Of a stretch of DNA of 50,617 nucleotides, positions 26,846-37,938 are shown piece by piece. Made by a program: the position numbers and the translations under genes. Numbering within the stretch: the first letter of the stretch is position 1; each line of letters starts with the position of its first letter. The DNA comes from Gammaproteobacteria bacterium (GTDB lineage Bacteria; Pseudomonadota; Gammaproteobacteria; Methylococcales; DRLZ01), in the NCBI GenBank assembly GCA_022600935.1, contig JAHZJL010000115.1, positions 1-50,617 of the forward strand, given 5' to 3'. Below the pieces are notes generated by a model. It did not search any database. It was not told the DNA's origin and saw nothing but the letters and a program-made list of their open reading frames with translations.

Positions 26846-28167
26846 ACGGACTCTTGCGAACGTTGAATATCAAGCCCCAAACGTGCAGCGATTTCAGGAA
26901 AATCCGGGAATGATGTCTGAACATTGTCACAACGCCTGATTTCAATTCTGGATGTGGATTTTAATGCGGCAATTGAAAATGCCATGGCGATCCGGTGATC
27001 ACCCCCTGAATCAACTACACCGCCACCGAGCTTACTGCCAGTGATGCGCATCCCGTCCGGAGTTGGATTGGCGTCAATACCTAATTGCTGCAGGCCATCT
27101 GCCATGACCTGAATCCGATCACTTTCCTTGACTCTCAATTCGGCGGCTCCGGTCAACACTGTTTGTCCTTCTGCACATGCAGCTGCAACAAAAATCACCG
27201 GAAATTCATCAATTGCCAGAGGTACCAGATATTCAGGGATTTTCACGCCTTGCAAAGGCGCATATCGAATCCGGATATCGGCAACCATCTCACCGCCAAC
27301 AGTACGTTGATTGAGCAGTTCAATATTTGAGCCCATTAAACGCAGGATATCGATAATCCCTGTACGGGTTGGGTTCACACCCACATGTTTGAGCAAGACA
27401 TTGGAACCCGGACTAATCGAAGCACCAACCATAAAAAAAGCTGCTGAGGAAATATCACCGGGCACATCGATATTTACTGCTTTAAGAGACGCTTGACGTC
27501 CTTCGATCAAGACAGTCGAGCCTTCACGTTTAACTGGATATCCAAACCCTTCAAGCATACGTTCAGTATGGTCACGAGTCGGTGCCGGCTCGGTAATCGA
27601 TGTAGTACCCTGAGCATACAGTCCTGCCAACAATAAACAGGATTTAACCTGGGCGCTGGCAATGTCCATGGAATAATGAATCCCGTTGAGATGCGAATTT
27701 CCCTGTATGCGTATCGGCGCTGTGCCTGAATTTGTGGTTTCCAAGACAGCACCCATTTTAGCCAATGGCACAGTAACACGTTGCATTGGTCGCTTACTCA
27801 GTGATTCATCGCCAGTCAGGACAGAATCGAAAGACTGGGCGCTTAACAATCCGCTCATCAATCGCATCGATGTTCCAGAATTCCCCAGATCCAGTGGTTC
27901 GGACGAGGCCGACAACCCATTCATACCAACACCCTGAATCTCAACCCTACCCTGACCATGATGCTCGATCCTGACACCAAGATGGCGAAACGCTTTTAAT
28001 GTGGACAAGGTATCTTCCGCTTCCAGAAAGCCGTCAACCTGGGTCACTCCTTCGGCAATTGAGCCCAGGATAATTGACCGGTGCGAGATTGACTTGTCGC
28101 TAGCTACTCGGGTATCACCATTAAATTGACCTCCCGGATTGATTTTGAAAATGACTTCTTTTTTCAT
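26842..28167 (-). CDS. aroA: 3-phosphoshikimate 1-carboxyvinyltransferase (EPSP synthase)
   Basis: AroA joins phosphoenolpyruvate and shikimate 3-phosphate in the sixth step of the shikimate pathway. The 441 residues show SDKSISHRSIILGSIAEG, LGNSGTSMRLMSGLL, PTRDHTERML and AELRVKESDRIQVMADGL, all family signatures. The N-terminal glycine loop reads LGNSGTSMR with Ser-Gly-Thr rather than the class I NAGTAMR, which resembles class II enzymes; glyphosate response cannot be judged from this alone. In Pseudomonas the neighbour tyrA is fused to aroA; here they are separate genes 117 bases apart. Confidence 0.97.
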   Translation of the reverse strand: MKKEVIFKINPGGQFNGDTRVASDKSISHRSIILGSIAEGVTQVDGFLEAEDTLSTLKAFRHLGVRIEHHGQGRVEIQGVGMNGLSASSEPLDLGNSGTSMRLMSGLLSAQSFDSVLTGDESLSKRPMQRVTVPLAKMGAVLETTNSGTAPIRIQGNSHLNGIHYSMDIASAQVKSCLLLAGLYAQGTTSITEPAPTRDHTERMLEGFGYPVKREGSTVLIEGRQASLKAVNIDVPGDISSAAFFMVGASISPGSNVLLKHVGVNPTRTGIIDILRLMGSNIELLNQRTVGGEMVADIRIRYAPLQGVKIPEYLVPLAIDEFPVIFVAAACAEGQTVLTGAAELRVKESDRIQVMADGLQQLGIDANPTPDGMRITGSKLGGGVVDSGGDHRIAMAFSIAALKSTSRIEIRRCDNVQTSFPDFPEIAARLGLDIQRSQESV

Positions 28168-28284
28168 GTCTGTTTATGCGTTAATGTTTAATTAATTTTA
28201 TTTGTTATGATTTAATTTGCTTCGACGTATGAGATTGTCGAACAGCTTACCGATAATGATGCACAAAACAATGACAGCCAGTCA

Positions 28285-29187
28285 TCATGTTGTTTCAACT
28301 GTTGTATTCCGGCTCTGATCAATATTGCCACCAACCAGATGTTGCCGGGTTTTGCGGGCATTGCTGAATCGACTCATCAACTGCTGTTTATCACCTTGTT
28401 TCAGGCAGCTTAGCAGATGATCCAGCTCGCGTTGATAGTCTTTGAGCAAAGGCAGTAAATATTCCCGATTCGCCAGACAAATATCAGACCACATTTCAGA
28501 GTCACTGCTGGCAATCCGGGTAAAATCCTTGAACCCACCTGCTGTAAACCGGGAATAATCAAGATCATCATTATTTTTTGATAACAGGTTAACCAGAGCA
28601 AATGCAGCGATATGCGGCAAGTGACTGGTTGCCGCCAGAATCTGATCATGATGGTCAGCCGGCATTTCATTGACGATAGCGCCAGCGCCCTGCCCCCAAA
28701 GTTCACGAACCCGCTGCACCGCAGACTCAGATGTTGACTGCCCTGGAGTCAGAATGACATGTTTGTTGCGATATAATTCTGCAAATGCAGCACCAGAACC
28801 GGATTGTTCGGTACCTGCGACTGGATGGCCGGGTACAAAATTAGCCGGCAACTCACCAAACACATCCTGCAGATCATGGATGACGCTCTGTTTGGTGCTG
28901 CCGACATCGGTATAGACGCAATCTGAATTCCAGTACGGTTTAATCGCTTGTAAAACCGGTTTAATGACGCCTACTGGCGTTGCGATAACAACTAATTGAG
29001 CTGATTCGAGTATTTCATGAATCGATGACATTGCATCATCTATAACCCCTAACTCCAGCGCCAGTTGCAGATTATCCAGATCAGAATCAAACCCGCAGAT
29101 CTCATCATAAAGACCGGCTTGACGCACCGCCAGCGCCAGTGATCCTCCAATCAGGCCAACTCCAATAAAAGCAATCCGTTGTTTCAT
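28285..29187 (-). CDS. tyrA: Prephenate dehydrogenase
   Basis: This 300-residue NAD-dependent enzyme oxidises prephenate to 4-hydroxyphenylpyruvate for tyrosine synthesis (cyclohexadienyl dehydrogenase activity on arogenate is also possible in this family). The nucleotide motif GVGLIGGSLALAVR is at residues about 7-20, DVGSTKQSV near 117, the catalytic-His region PGHPVAGTEQSG near 137, and ATSHLPHIAAFAL near 210. It lacks the chorismate mutase domain of enteric TyrA. Its start overlaps the hisC stop by four bases. Confidence 0.95.
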   Translation of the reverse strand: MKQRIAFIGVGLIGGSLALAVRQAGLYDEICGFDSDLDNLQLALELGVIDDAMSSIHEILESAQLVVIATPVGVIKPVLQAIKPYWNSDCVYTDVGSTKQSVIHDLQDVFGELPANFVPGHPVAGTEQSGSGAAFAELYRNKHVILTPGQSTSESAVQRVRELWGQGAGAIVNEMPADHHDQILAATSHLPHIAAFALVNLLSKNNDDLDYSRFTAGGFKDFTRIASSDSEMWSDICLANREYLLPLLKDYQRELDHLLSCLKQGDKQQLMSRFSNARKTRQHLVGGNIDQSRNTTVETT

Positions 29188-30302
29188 TGACGCAACAATT
29201 TGTCCAGGACATTGAGAAAAAAGGAGTTCTCTGACTCTGTACCTACGCTGACCCGCACATACCCCGGCATCTGATAATTTTCGATCGGACGAATAATGAC
29301 ACCGTGGCGCAACAGCGCTTGATACATTGTTTGCACCGGCTGATCCAGTTTGACACTAATAAAATTGCCAACAGAAGGAATAAAGTTTAAATTCAGCGCC
29401 TTCAAACCATCTTCAAGTTGCCTCAGGCCCGATTGATTGGATAACTTGCTGGATTCAATATAACAATTATCCTGTACTGACAATGTTGCAGCCGCTATGC
29501 CCAGTGAATTGATATTAAACGGCTGGCGCACCCGATTCATCAATTCAGCAATCATCACACTGGACACAGCATATCCAACTCGCAACCCGGCCAAACCATA
29601 GGCTTTGGAAAAAGTTCTTGTCATGATCAGATTCGGGAACTGTTGCACTAATTCAATTACCGAACGATAGTCGTCCTGGACCACATATTCAAAATAAGCC
29701 TCATCAACAACACAAATCACCTGTGGTGGCAGACATTCGACAAAGTGTTTAAGTTGACCATAGGGTAAATAAGTTCCGGTCGGATTATTTGGATTGGCGA
29801 TAAACACCACAGCAGTCTGATCATCAACCTGGTGAAACAGGTTATCCAGATCATGTGCGAAACCATGGAAATTGTCATCATTGGCCGGCTCAGCAAGCTT
29901 GATCTCCGCACCAACGCTGCGAGTAACCAGTCCATAGATAGCAAACGCATGACGCGACATGACAGCATTGCGGCCTGGTTGCAAAAAGACTCTGGCGACC
30001 AGGTCAAGAATATCATTGGAACCGTTGCCAAGGGTTATTTGCTGACACTCAACGACCAGCCTCTCGCTCAAAATTTGCTTTAACTCGAACCCGTTACTGT
30101 CCGGATATCGTGACAACCCTGACAGCAAACCGGGAAGCTCATCAATCACACGTGGATCAGGACCATTCGGGTTTTCATTCGAAGCCAGTTTGATAATTGA
30201 CTCAAGCCCTAATTCGCGTTTGAGTTCGCTTTCCGGCTTACCCGCTTGATACGGCTCCAGACCCTGAATTCCTGCAACGGCCAGATGGGTAAAATCGACC
30301 AT
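29184..30302 (-). CDS. hisC: Histidinol-phosphate aminotransferase, HisC2 type
   Basis: This PLP aminotransferase has 372 residues. The PLP lysine is in TRTFSKAYGLAGLRVGYA, with IKLASNENPNGPDP near the N-terminus, NPNNPTGTYLPYG near 170 and VVDEAYFEYV near 205. Its place between pheA and tyrA, as in Pseudomonas hisC2, suggests a main role in transaminating aromatic keto acids (phenylpyruvate, hydroxyphenylpyruvate), although histidinol phosphate could also be used. It starts directly after the pheA stop and overlaps tyrA, so the three are one translation-coupled unit. Confidence 0.93.
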   Translation of the reverse strand: MVDFTHLAVAGIQGLEPYQAGKPESELKRELGLESIIKLASNENPNGPDPRVIDELPGLLSGLSRYPDSNGFELKQILSERLVVECQQITLGNGSNDILDLVARVFLQPGRNAVMSRHAFAIYGLVTRSVGAEIKLAEPANDDNFHGFAHDLDNLFHQVDDQTAVVFIANPNNPTGTYLPYGQLKHFVECLPPQVICVVDEAYFEYVVQDDYRSVIELVQQFPNLIMTRTFSKAYGLAGLRVGYAVSSVMIAELMNRVRQPFNINSLGIAAATLSVQDNCYIESSKLSNQSGLRQLEDGLKALNLNFIPSVGNFISVKLDQPVQTMYQALLRHGVIIRPIENYQMPGYVRVSVGTESENSFFLNVLDKLLRQ

Positions 30303-31397
30303 TCAGGCTCCAAGCACTGCAGTCGGGTAAGAGCCAAGAATCTTGAACTGCTTGACTTTTTTTTGAAGATCATCAAGCGCCTTACTCACAGTTGCATCAT
30401 CCTGATGACCATTGATATCAACGAAAAACACATAATCCCAGTTAGCCAGCTTGGACGGACGGGATTCGATCTTGGTCATGCTGATACTGTGCCGTGAAAA
30501 CGGCTCAAGCATGGAATACAATGCACCTGGACGATTATCGGCAGATAACAGCAAACTGGTTTTATCCTTTCCGGTTTGCTTGACCGGCATGGTTCCAATC
30601 ACCAGAAAACGGGTAGTATTATCCGTTTCGTCTTCAATATTCGCTTGCAGAACAGTCATTGAATACATTCCTGCCGCAATTGATCCTGCAATTGCTGCCA
30701 GACCCGGTTTTTCGGCAGCGATGCGTGCCGCCTCTCCATTGCTTGAGACGCAGGTTCGCTTGATATTGGGTAGATGACGATCGAGCCAAGCCCGACACTG
30801 TGCAAATGATTGTTGATGTGAAACCAGTTCTTCGATGTCGTGTAACTGATCAGTTTTGCTCAGCAGGTTATGATGAATACTCAACATCACCTCACCGCAG
30901 ATACACACCCCGGATGCCTTTACAAAACTGTCCAGTGTATGGGTGACAACACCTTCAGTCGAATTTTCAACAGGAACAACACCATATTCGGCATTTCCAC
31001 TGGCAACTTCGCGAAATACTGCATCGATTGATGCTAACGGCATGGTCTCCACTGACTGGCCGAAATGCTGGTAGACCGCTTGCTGGGTAAACGTACCTTC
31101 CGGTCCCAGATAAGCCACATTGAGCGGTTGCTCAAGGGCGAGACATGCGGACATAATCTCACGGAAAATCCGCGCGACACCCTCTTTAGCTGCAGGCCCA
31201 GGATTGTTCTGAATCATTCTGCGTAAAATACTGGCTTCACGCTCAGGTCGATAAAACGACACTGTCTCACCTTGAGCCTTTTTTACGCTTGCCACTGATT
31301 GGGCCAATGCTGCTCGTTTGTTGACCAGATCAAGAATCTGGTCATCCAGACTGTCAATCTGTTGACGCAGACCATCAAGTTGAAGCTTATCGCTCAA
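30303..31397 (-). CDS. pheA: Bifunctional chorismate mutase / prephenate dehydratase
   Basis: This P-protein of 364 residues makes phenylpyruvate from chorismate. The AroQ chorismate mutase helix bundle covers residues about 5-90 (LRQQIDSLDDQILDLVNKRA). The dehydratase domain covers about 95-270, with the catalytic TRF in NTTRFLVIG. A C-terminal ACT domain contains ESRPSKLANWDYVFFVD, the phenylalanine-binding ESRP motif, so feedback inhibition by phenylalanine is expected. The start is TTG 31397, with GGAG seven bases upstream and no ATG or GTG available ahead of the mutase helix. Confidence 0.96.
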   Translation of the reverse strand: MSDKLQLDGLRQQIDSLDDQILDLVNKRAALAQSVASVKKAQGETVSFYRPEREASILRRMIQNNPGPAAKEGVARIFREIMSACLALEQPLNVAYLGPEGTFTQQAVYQHFGQSVETMPLASIDAVFREVASGNAEYGVVPVENSTEGVVTHTLDSFVKASGVCICGEVMLSIHHNLLSKTDQLHDIEELVSHQQSFAQCRAWLDRHLPNIKRTCVSSNGEAARIAAEKPGLAAIAGSIAAGMYSMTVLQANIEDETDNTTRFLVIGTMPVKQTGKDKTSLLLSADNRPGALYSMLEPFSRHSISMTKIESRPSKLANWDYVFFVDINGHQDDATVSKALDDLQKKVKQFKILGSYPTAVLGA

Positions 31398-31588
31398 GAT
31401 CCAGCTCCGTTAGTCAATATAGATGGCATAACTGTATCAAATCGACTGTCGGCACTGCTGTCAGTTCTTTGAAATACAGACAACATTTGCTTTGCTTCAT
31501 AGATTTGAGTTTGGCAGCAAGTGCAACGCATAACAACTTGATTAAATGAAGATTTCATTCGGTGATCAGGCATCAGGTTTAACCTGCA

Positions 31589-32671
31589 TCAACCATGGGT
31601 TCGCTCAAATTCCCGCATGAACTCAACCAGAGTCTGTACACCTGTCAACGGCATTGCGTTGTATATACTGGCTCTCAACCCACCAACCGCACGATGCCCT
31701 TTTAACCCGTCCAGCCCTGTATCCGCAGCTTCTTTTAAAAACACCGGTTCCAGGTCTGAATCACCCAGTAAAAATGGCACATTCATGCGTGATCGATAAT
31801 TCTGCTCAACCGGATTACTGTAAAAATCACTGCCATCAATGGTCTTGTACAAAGTTTCGGCTTTGGTTTGATTCATTTCGGCAAGCCCACTGACTCCACC
31901 TTGTGACTCAATCCATTCAAGCACAAGATTCAAAATATACCAACTCCAGCTCGGCGGTGTGTTTAACATCGATCCTTGATCAGCGTGTTTTTTGTAATCC
32001 AGCATACTGGGGGTATTCGGTAACGCTTTACCAAGCAAATCATCGCGCACAATGACCAGTGTGATCCCCGCACAACCCATATTTTTTTGCGCTCCAGCAT
32101 AAATCAGACCAAAGCGCGAGACATCAATAGGTCGGGACAACATATTTGACGACATATCACTCACCAATGGTAACCCCTGACTATCAGGTATATATCCGAA
32201 TTCGACACCATGAATAGTTTCATTGTCGGTATAGTGCAAATAAGCGGCATTCGGATCAATCGACCATGCGTCCTGATCGGCGATTGTGTTATACAGGCCA
32301 TCGTCTCTGTCAGTGGCAATCCTGACTTCACAGATATTGCGTGCATCATTGATGGCTTTTTTAGACCAGGCCCCAGTATTACAATACACAGCGGACTTTT
32401 TTTCATGCAACAGATTCATTGGAATCATTGCAAACTGAGTTGTTGCGCCACCTTGTAGAAACAAAACCCGATAATTATCGGGAATATCCAAAAGCGAACG
32501 CATTCGTTGTTCGCTCTGCTCAGCCATTGAAACAAATGCCTTACCCCGATGACTGACTTCCATGACAGATGCACCACAACCGTTCCAGTCCAGCATCTCA
32601 GCCTGGGCTTTTTTGAGTACTGACTCGGCGATTGTCGATGGACCGGCGCTAAAATTATAGATTCTTGCCAC
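31589..32671 (-). CDS. serC: Phosphoserine aminotransferase
   Basis: SerC transaminates 3-phosphohydroxypyruvate in serine synthesis and also acts in pyridoxal phosphate synthesis. The 360-residue protein starts ARIYNFSAGPS as the family does. The PLP lysine is K196 in YAGAQKNMGCAG, and HRGKAF and GGATTQFAMIP are also typical. The start is GTG 32671, just ahead of the conserved N-terminus; an AAGGA lies rather far (12 bases) upstream. It lies between gyrA and pheA, the Pseudomonas order, with about 160 and 190 base gaps. Confidence 0.96.
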   Translation of the reverse strand: MARIYNFSAGPSTIAESVLKKAQAEMLDWNGCGASVMEVSHRGKAFVSMAEQSEQRMRSLLDIPDNYRVLFLQGGATTQFAMIPMNLLHEKKSAVYCNTGAWSKKAINDARNICEVRIATDRDDGLYNTIADQDAWSIDPNAAYLHYTDNETIHGVEFGYIPDSQGLPLVSDMSSNMLSRPIDVSRFGLIYAGAQKNMGCAGITLVIVRDDLLGKALPNTPSMLDYKKHADQGSMLNTPPSWSWYILNLVLEWIESQGGVSGLAEMNQTKAETLYKTIDGSDFYSNPVEQNYRSRMNVPFLLGDSDLEPVFLKEAADTGLDGLKGHRAVGGLRASIYNAMPLTGVQTLVEFMREFERTHG

Positions 32672-32833
32672 TGATTTAATAGTTCCTTAAAATTTAGATG
32701 TAAAAATAAAAGATTAATTTTTGTTAAAAAACATACTGATAGACTACCCGGATTCATTGCCTGAGAGAGCAGGCTGGGGAATTAACTGATTGTGCGATTT
32801 GTTCTGAATGATACGTGTTGAATGGAATATCGT

Positions 32834-35416
32834 TTATTCAGGAGTTTCTTCCTGACCTGATTCATCATCCAGTAATTCATCTTCACCATCTGGAAGCCCT
32901 TCGGTGCGGTCAACGCTGACAACTTTTTCACCATCGTCAAGGCGGATTATTTTAACCCCCTGGGTGTTTCTGCCAATCACCGAAATCTCACTGGCACGGG
33001 TTCTGACCAGTACACCGCCACTGGTAATCAGCATAATATCGTCAATTTCATCGACCATCAGTACACCAACAACCTGGCCGTTTCGCTGGCTGGTCTGGAT
33101 TGAAATCACACCTCTTCCGCCACGCCCTTGTGGCGAAAACTCATCGACACGAGTACGTTTTCCATAACCGTTTTCTGTAACAGACAACACACAGTCATCA
33201 CCAGCATGCGTCAAGGCAATCACTGCCTGATCTTCACTCAAGCGCATACCGCGCACACCACCGGCTGTGCGGCCCATGGAGCGCACATCGGATTCAGCAA
33301 AACGGATTGCCTTGCCGTCCGAGCTGAACATCATAATATCCTGTTGCCCGTCAGTGACCATGGCACCAACCAGCACATCGCCTTCTTTTAAATCGATTGC
33401 GATTTTACCGTTGGTACGCTGTCGTTCAAATTCCTTGATCGGTGTTTTCTTGACTGTACCCTGTTCAGTTGCGAAAAAGATAAACTGATTATCCAGATAT
33501 TCATGCACTGACAGGATGGCATTGATGCGCTCGCCTTCAACCAAAGGCAGCAGATTGACAAACGGCTTGCCTCGAGCATTGCGATTGGCCATCGGCAATT
33601 CATAGACTTTTAGCCAGTAAACCTTGCCGGCATTGGAAAAACACAAGACAGTATCATGCGTGTTAGCGACAATAATTTGCTCGACAAAATCATCTTCCTT
33701 GTTATTGGCAGCCGATTTACCTCGTCCACCTCTGCGTTGCGCGCGATATTCACTGATCGGCTGAGCTTTGACATAGCTTTGATGAGAAATCGTGACCGCC
33801 ACATCTTCTTCACTAATCAAATCGGCCAGAGACAGCTCCAGTCTGTCGTGGAGAATCTCAGCGCGTCTTTCATCACTGAATTGTTCACGCACTGCAACCA
33901 GCTCCTCGCGAATGACTTCCAGCAAGCGCTGATCACTATTGATAATTTCCAGTAATTCCTTGATGGTTTGAAGAATATCCTTGTATTCTTCAATAATCTT
34001 TTCCTGCTCGAGCCCGGTCAGTCGATGCAAACGCAAATCCAGAATCGCCTGGGCTTGTTCGGGTGACAACCAGTATCCACCATCCCGCAAACCATAATCC
34101 GGTTCCAGACTTTCAGGTCTGGACATGTCACGGTCAGAACGCTCCAGTAACTCGATCACCAGACCTGGTTTCCAGCCTCGCGCAATCAACTGTTGCTTGG
34201 CTTCAGCCGAATTCTGTGAAGCTTTGATTAATTCAATAATCGGATCAATATTGGCCAGAGCTACTGCCAGCCCTTCCAGCACATGTGCCCGATCTCGCGC
34301 CTTACCAAGCAGGTATAACGTCCGTCGGGTCACCACTTCTCTGCGGAAATCCAGAAACGCAACCAGAATTTCCTTGAGGTTCAGACAACGTGGGCGGTTG
34401 TTGACAATCGCAACCATGTTAATACCAAACACAGTCTGTAGCTGGGTATGTTTGTAAAGATTGTTGAGGATCACCTCTGCCACTTCACCGCGCTTGAGTT
34501 CGACAACCATGCGAATGCCGTCCTTGTCGGACTCATCACGAATGGCCGAAATTCCGGTGAGTTTGCCTTCCTTTGCCAGTTCAGCAATTTTTTCCATCAC
34601 CCTGGCCTTGTTAACCTGATATGGAAATTCTGTGACAACGATACTCTGTCGACTGCTGTCTTCAATATCCTCAAAATGGCAACGCGCTCTCAGATAAATT
34701 CGTCCGCGACCGGTGTGATAGGCTTCATGAATGCCTTTGGAACCATTGATAATTGCAGCAGTCGGGAAATCAGGACCAGGAAGCACATCGATGAGCTGCT
34801 CCACTGTGGTTTCAGGTTCATCGATTAACAGCAAGGCTGCATCGATCACTTCACCCATATTATGCGGCGGGATATTGGTTGCCATACCAACAGCAATCCC
34901 GGATGAGCCATTAATCAGAAGGTTGGGAACTTTTGACGGCAGAACGGATGGTTCCAGTTCACGTTCGTCATAATTGGGAATAAAATCAACCGTATCCTTG
35001 TCCAGATCGGCCAATAATTCATGTGAAATCCGCGCCATTCGGACTTCGGTATAACGCATGGCCGCTGGCGGGTCACCATCGATAGAGCCAAAATTGCCCT
35101 GACCGTCAATCAGCATGTAACGCATCGAGAATGGCTGTGCCATTCGAACCAGTGCATCATAGACAGCGCTATCACCGTGAGGATGATATTTACCGATGAC
35201 ATCACCGACAATACGGGCTGATTTCAGATACGGTTTGTTCCAGTCATTACCGAGCTCATGCATCGCATACAGAACACGCCGATGCACAGGTTTGAGTCCG
35301 TCTCTGACATCCGGTAATGCACGGCCGATAATAACGCTCATGGCATAGGCGAGATACGATTGCTGCATCTCGTCTTCGAGGCCTAACGGTGTGATTTCTT
35401 TTGCAAATTCAGACAT
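32834..35416 (-). CDS. gyrA: DNA gyrase subunit A
   Basis: The 860-residue protein is the breakage-reunion subunit of gyrase. The active-site tyrosine is Y122 in [11 protein letters not shown]. The quinolone-determining region reads [15 protein letters not shown] with Ser83 and Asp87, the residues found in sensitive Escherichia coli. The C-terminal beta-pinwheel carries the GyrA box QRRGGRGK (about residues 570-577), which distinguishes it from ParC. The C-terminus is acidic ([18 protein letters not shown]). It opens the long minus-strand block reaching down to lapA. Confidence 0.98.
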   Translation of the reverse strand: MSEFAKEITPLGLEDEMQQSYLAYAMSVIIGRALPDVRDGLKPVHRRVLYAMHELGNDWNKPYLKSARIVGDVIGKYHPHGDSAVYDALVRMAQPFSMRYMLIDGQGNFGSIDGDPPAAMRYTEVRMARISHELLADLDKDTVDFIPNYDERELEPSVLPSKVPNLLINGSSGIAVGMATNIPPHNMGEVIDAALLLIDEPETTVEQLIDVLPGPDFPTAAIINGSKGIHEAYHTGRGRIYLRARCHFEDIEDSSRQSIVVTEFPYQVNKARVMEKIAELAKEGKLTGISAIRDESDKDGIRMVVELKRGEVAEVILNNLYKHTQLQTVFGINMVAIVNNRPRCLNLKEILVAFLDFRREVVTRRTLYLLGKARDRAHVLEGLAVALANIDPIIELIKASQNSAEAKQQLIARGWKPGLVIELLERSDRDMSRPESLEPDYGLRDGGYWLSPEQAQAILDLRLHRLTGLEQEKIIEEYKDILQTIKELLEIINSDQRLLEVIREELVAVREQFSDERRAEILHDRLELSLADLISEEDVAVTISHQSYVKAQPISEYRAQRRGGRGKSAANNKEDDFVEQIIVANTHDTVLCFSNAGKVYWLKVYELPMANRNARGKPFVNLLPLVEGERINAILSVHEYLDNQFIFFATEQGTVKKTPIKEFERQRTNGKIAIDLKEGDVLVGAMVTDGQQDIMMFSSDGKAIRFAESDVRSMGRTAGGVRGMRLSEDQAVIALTHAGDDCVLSVTENGYGKRTRVDEFSPQGRGGRGVISIQTSQRNGQVVGVLMVDEIDDIMLITSGGVLVRTRASEISVIGRNTQGVKIIRLDDGEKVVSVDRTEGLPDGEDELLDDESGQEETPE

Positions 35417-35607
35417 TAATCAATGCTTTAGGGTTAAATGAACCAAACTTGATATCTATTAACAAAAACCTGCTGATTATATCAGAATTTGCCAGTCAAA
35501 TGCAGAGTTACTGTTTTTTACTTGCTGTTTTCATAAAAAATTCCTATGGAGTACATTCAATCCCATCAAACAAAACCTAAACCGACTCACACAAAACAAT
35601 CCGTCAA

Positions 35608-37326
35608 TTAACGACTGGACGCCAGTTGCTTCAGCAATCCATCCGGCTCAGCAATCCCAAGACTGACAATTTCGTCAGCGCGCTGTTGAGTATCCGCATA
35701 CGCATAGAGTCTTAACTGCGGAGCGTTTCCAGAAGGACGGATATGGACAATCTCACCATTATTGAAGTAACAACGGACTCCATCCAGATAATTGATTTGT
35801 GTCACTTGAGCAAATCTCAGTTCTTGTGAAAAAAATGATTCAAGCATGGCTTTAATCGCAAGCAAATCCGCTGCACGCTCACTGACTCTGGAACATTGAC
35901 CAATAATTTGCTGATCCCGATCGATAAATACAATAGTGGTGGAATCAAAGCGGATATCAATCACTGAATGATCAAACTCAGGGGTTAACTTCTGCAGGAG
36001 TTTTAAACTTGAGGATTTAGGAAATTCATCGATCAAACCTGCTTTTCCATAGCGAGGTGGCAGATCATTAACTATCTCCGTCAAAGTGCGGCCTGACTGA
36101 GCAACTAAACTCAAAACTGACAGGATTGGCAGAATCGCATCGCGGGTTGGCAAAGCTGTGAGTTTCTGTTCATTTATCCTGAAATCAGATCCCATCAGGA
36201 AGCCGCCATTCGCTTCCCAGGCAACGATGCGCTGTTTTAAGTCATATCGTTTAGCTGACAGCATGGATTCGATAACATATGGAGACCCGATTCGAGTTAA
36301 CTGAACCGGAATATTTTGTCGACTGAAATAGTCCATGATGAGCGGATTGGAGCTGACCGGCACTGAGACAGAATCAACCCCCAGATAATCAGCCGTCAGC
36401 AGTCCCAGCTTATCACCCGGTATGAACTGTAATACTCCGTTTACATCAGACTCATTCACTGCCAGAACCAATGGTCTGTCACTATCGCCATCTGTTGAAA
36501 CCAACGCATCGATTCGCCCATGCTCTGATTGCGCCTGCTTGACCAACTCCCCAAGCTCAAGTAGATGCTGATCAGAAATGGCTTCGGTATCGATAGGGAA
36601 AAACTCATCGCTGCGCGCCATGCAAATAACTTCCGCTCCAGCCATTCTCAAGATAGCCGGCAGTAAATCACGACCTACTGCACTGTACTCAAAAAACACG
36701 ATTCTTAATCCCGATAGCGAACCATCCGGGAATACAGTCTGATAGCGATTAATGTAATGCCTGGCAGCTGCTTCTGAAACCTTGGGCAAATCAGTACGAT
36801 GTTCAGGTTTAAACATACCAAACTGATTAAACAAAGAGTCTTGAGCTGCACCTTGTAAGACAGTATCGCGCACCTCGTTCACTGAAGCCGTAATTCCAGC
36901 TTCATCCGACTTCATGACTTCTCCATCACAACGATTGGCTTTAATACCATTTCGATCCAGCGGGATATGGCTCCCCGTTATCATAAAACTGGCAACCCCT
37001 TTTTCCAGAGCATAACTGGTCAAAGCAGGTGTCGGAACCTGACCCACAAACTGAGCTTCAAACCCACACGCATGAACAGCACAGATACAGGCCTGGGTTA
37101 AACGAGGAGAAGACGGTCTTAAATCACATGCGACCGGGATTTTCAATGTCTGGTCGTTGTCGTATTTTGAAAACAACAAGTGATGACTTTGAAAATAGAG
37201 AATAGTCCCCTTGACCAGGCAAAACATTTCCAGATCGGTCAAATCCTCTACCAGGGCACGCACCCCACTCGTACCAAATCCAGGCTGAACCGGATTATAT
37301 TTAATAATATCTAATAATGATTGCAT
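35608..37326 (-). CDS. Phosphohexomutase (phosphomannomutase/phosphoglucomutase superfamily)
   Basis: The 572-residue protein belongs to the alpha-D-phosphohexomutase superfamily. All four signature loops are visible: the phosphoserine loop MITGSHIPLDRNGIKAN near residue 137, the metal loop STDGDSDRPL near 287, the sugar-recognition loop WEANGGFLMGSDF near 380, and the phosphate-binding loop IRPSGNAPQLRLYAYA near 535. The phosphoserine loop is TGSH rather than the common TASH. Its length exceeds typical bacterial phosphomannomutase (about 460), so the exact substrate cannot be set; glucose 1-phosphate, mannose 1-phosphate or both are plausible. It stands alone on the minus strand. Confidence 0.88.
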   Translation of the reverse strand: MQSLLDIIKYNPVQPGFGTSGVRALVEDLTDLEMFCLVKGTILYFQSHHLLFSKYDNDQTLKIPVACDLRPSSPRLTQACICAVHACGFEAQFVGQVPTPALTSYALEKGVASFMITGSHIPLDRNGIKANRCDGEVMKSDEAGITASVNEVRDTVLQGAAQDSLFNQFGMFKPEHRTDLPKVSEAAARHYINRYQTVFPDGSLSGLRIVFFEYSAVGRDLLPAILRMAGAEVICMARSDEFFPIDTEAISDQHLLELGELVKQAQSEHGRIDALVSTDGDSDRPLVLAVNESDVNGVLQFIPGDKLGLLTADYLGVDSVSVPVSSNPLIMDYFSRQNIPVQLTRIGSPYVIESMLSAKRYDLKQRIVAWEANGGFLMGSDFRINEQKLTALPTRDAILPILSVLSLVAQSGRTLTEIVNDLPPRYGKAGLIDEFPKSSSLKLLQKLTPEFDHSVIDIRFDSTTIVFIDRDQQIIGQCSRVSERAADLLAIKAMLESFFSQELRFAQVTQINYLDGVRCYFNNGEIVHIRPSGNAPQLRLYAYADTQQRADEIVSLGIAEPDGLLKQLASSR

Positions 37327-37938
37327 TGAAGAATAATGTAGTTGTTGATTGATTGACTAGCGGATTTTTAATTTATTATTATTTAAATTATTATAAAGTG
37401 CATGACAGGACACCCAGAAACATGATCAATGAATAACAGCCAAGAGACCATCCCGAAATCTATGAGCATATCCACAGAGCACCATTGTTGCATGTATCAG
37501 CCAAATTCGTACGCACATCTCTGGCTGCGGAATTGCCCACCACCTATGCTGCTAAGCATAGAATACGTTCATGAAAGATCAACAAAGAATATCAAAAATT
37601 GAATCTGCAGAGCCAGGTAAAAGGCAAATTGCAACATAACAACAAAACTAATGTAAAACAGACTGACGCAACAATGGATTTATAACCAATCACAGTAAAA
37701 ACTGTATAGTTTTTAACTCCTGCCTGACATTATATTAATAATTATTAATCTATACATATTAACCGGCACAACAAGGAATGATTACCATTTTAGATATCGA
37801 TATCTCATATTCATTGACACAAACCTGATTAAATCATCACATTTGACAGTAGTATGCGCTGAATTTAGAGTTATCTGACTCAGGCAAGTCTACATTTTGT
37901 TTCTGAGAGTAAAAGCGTTTTCTGGGTAAACGTGTCTG
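37327..37938. other. Intergenic region, 612 bases
   Basis: No gene, tRNA or recognisable remnant is seen. Notable short symmetries are a perfect hairpin CTATGCT-GCTA-AGCATAG (37544-37561), ACAGT-AAAA-ACTGT (37692-37705) and the 14-bp perfect palindrome AGATATCGATATCT (37792-37805). The central part (about 37730-37830) is AT-rich. It must include the promoter of the phosphohexomutase gene at its left edge. Confidence 0.5.
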
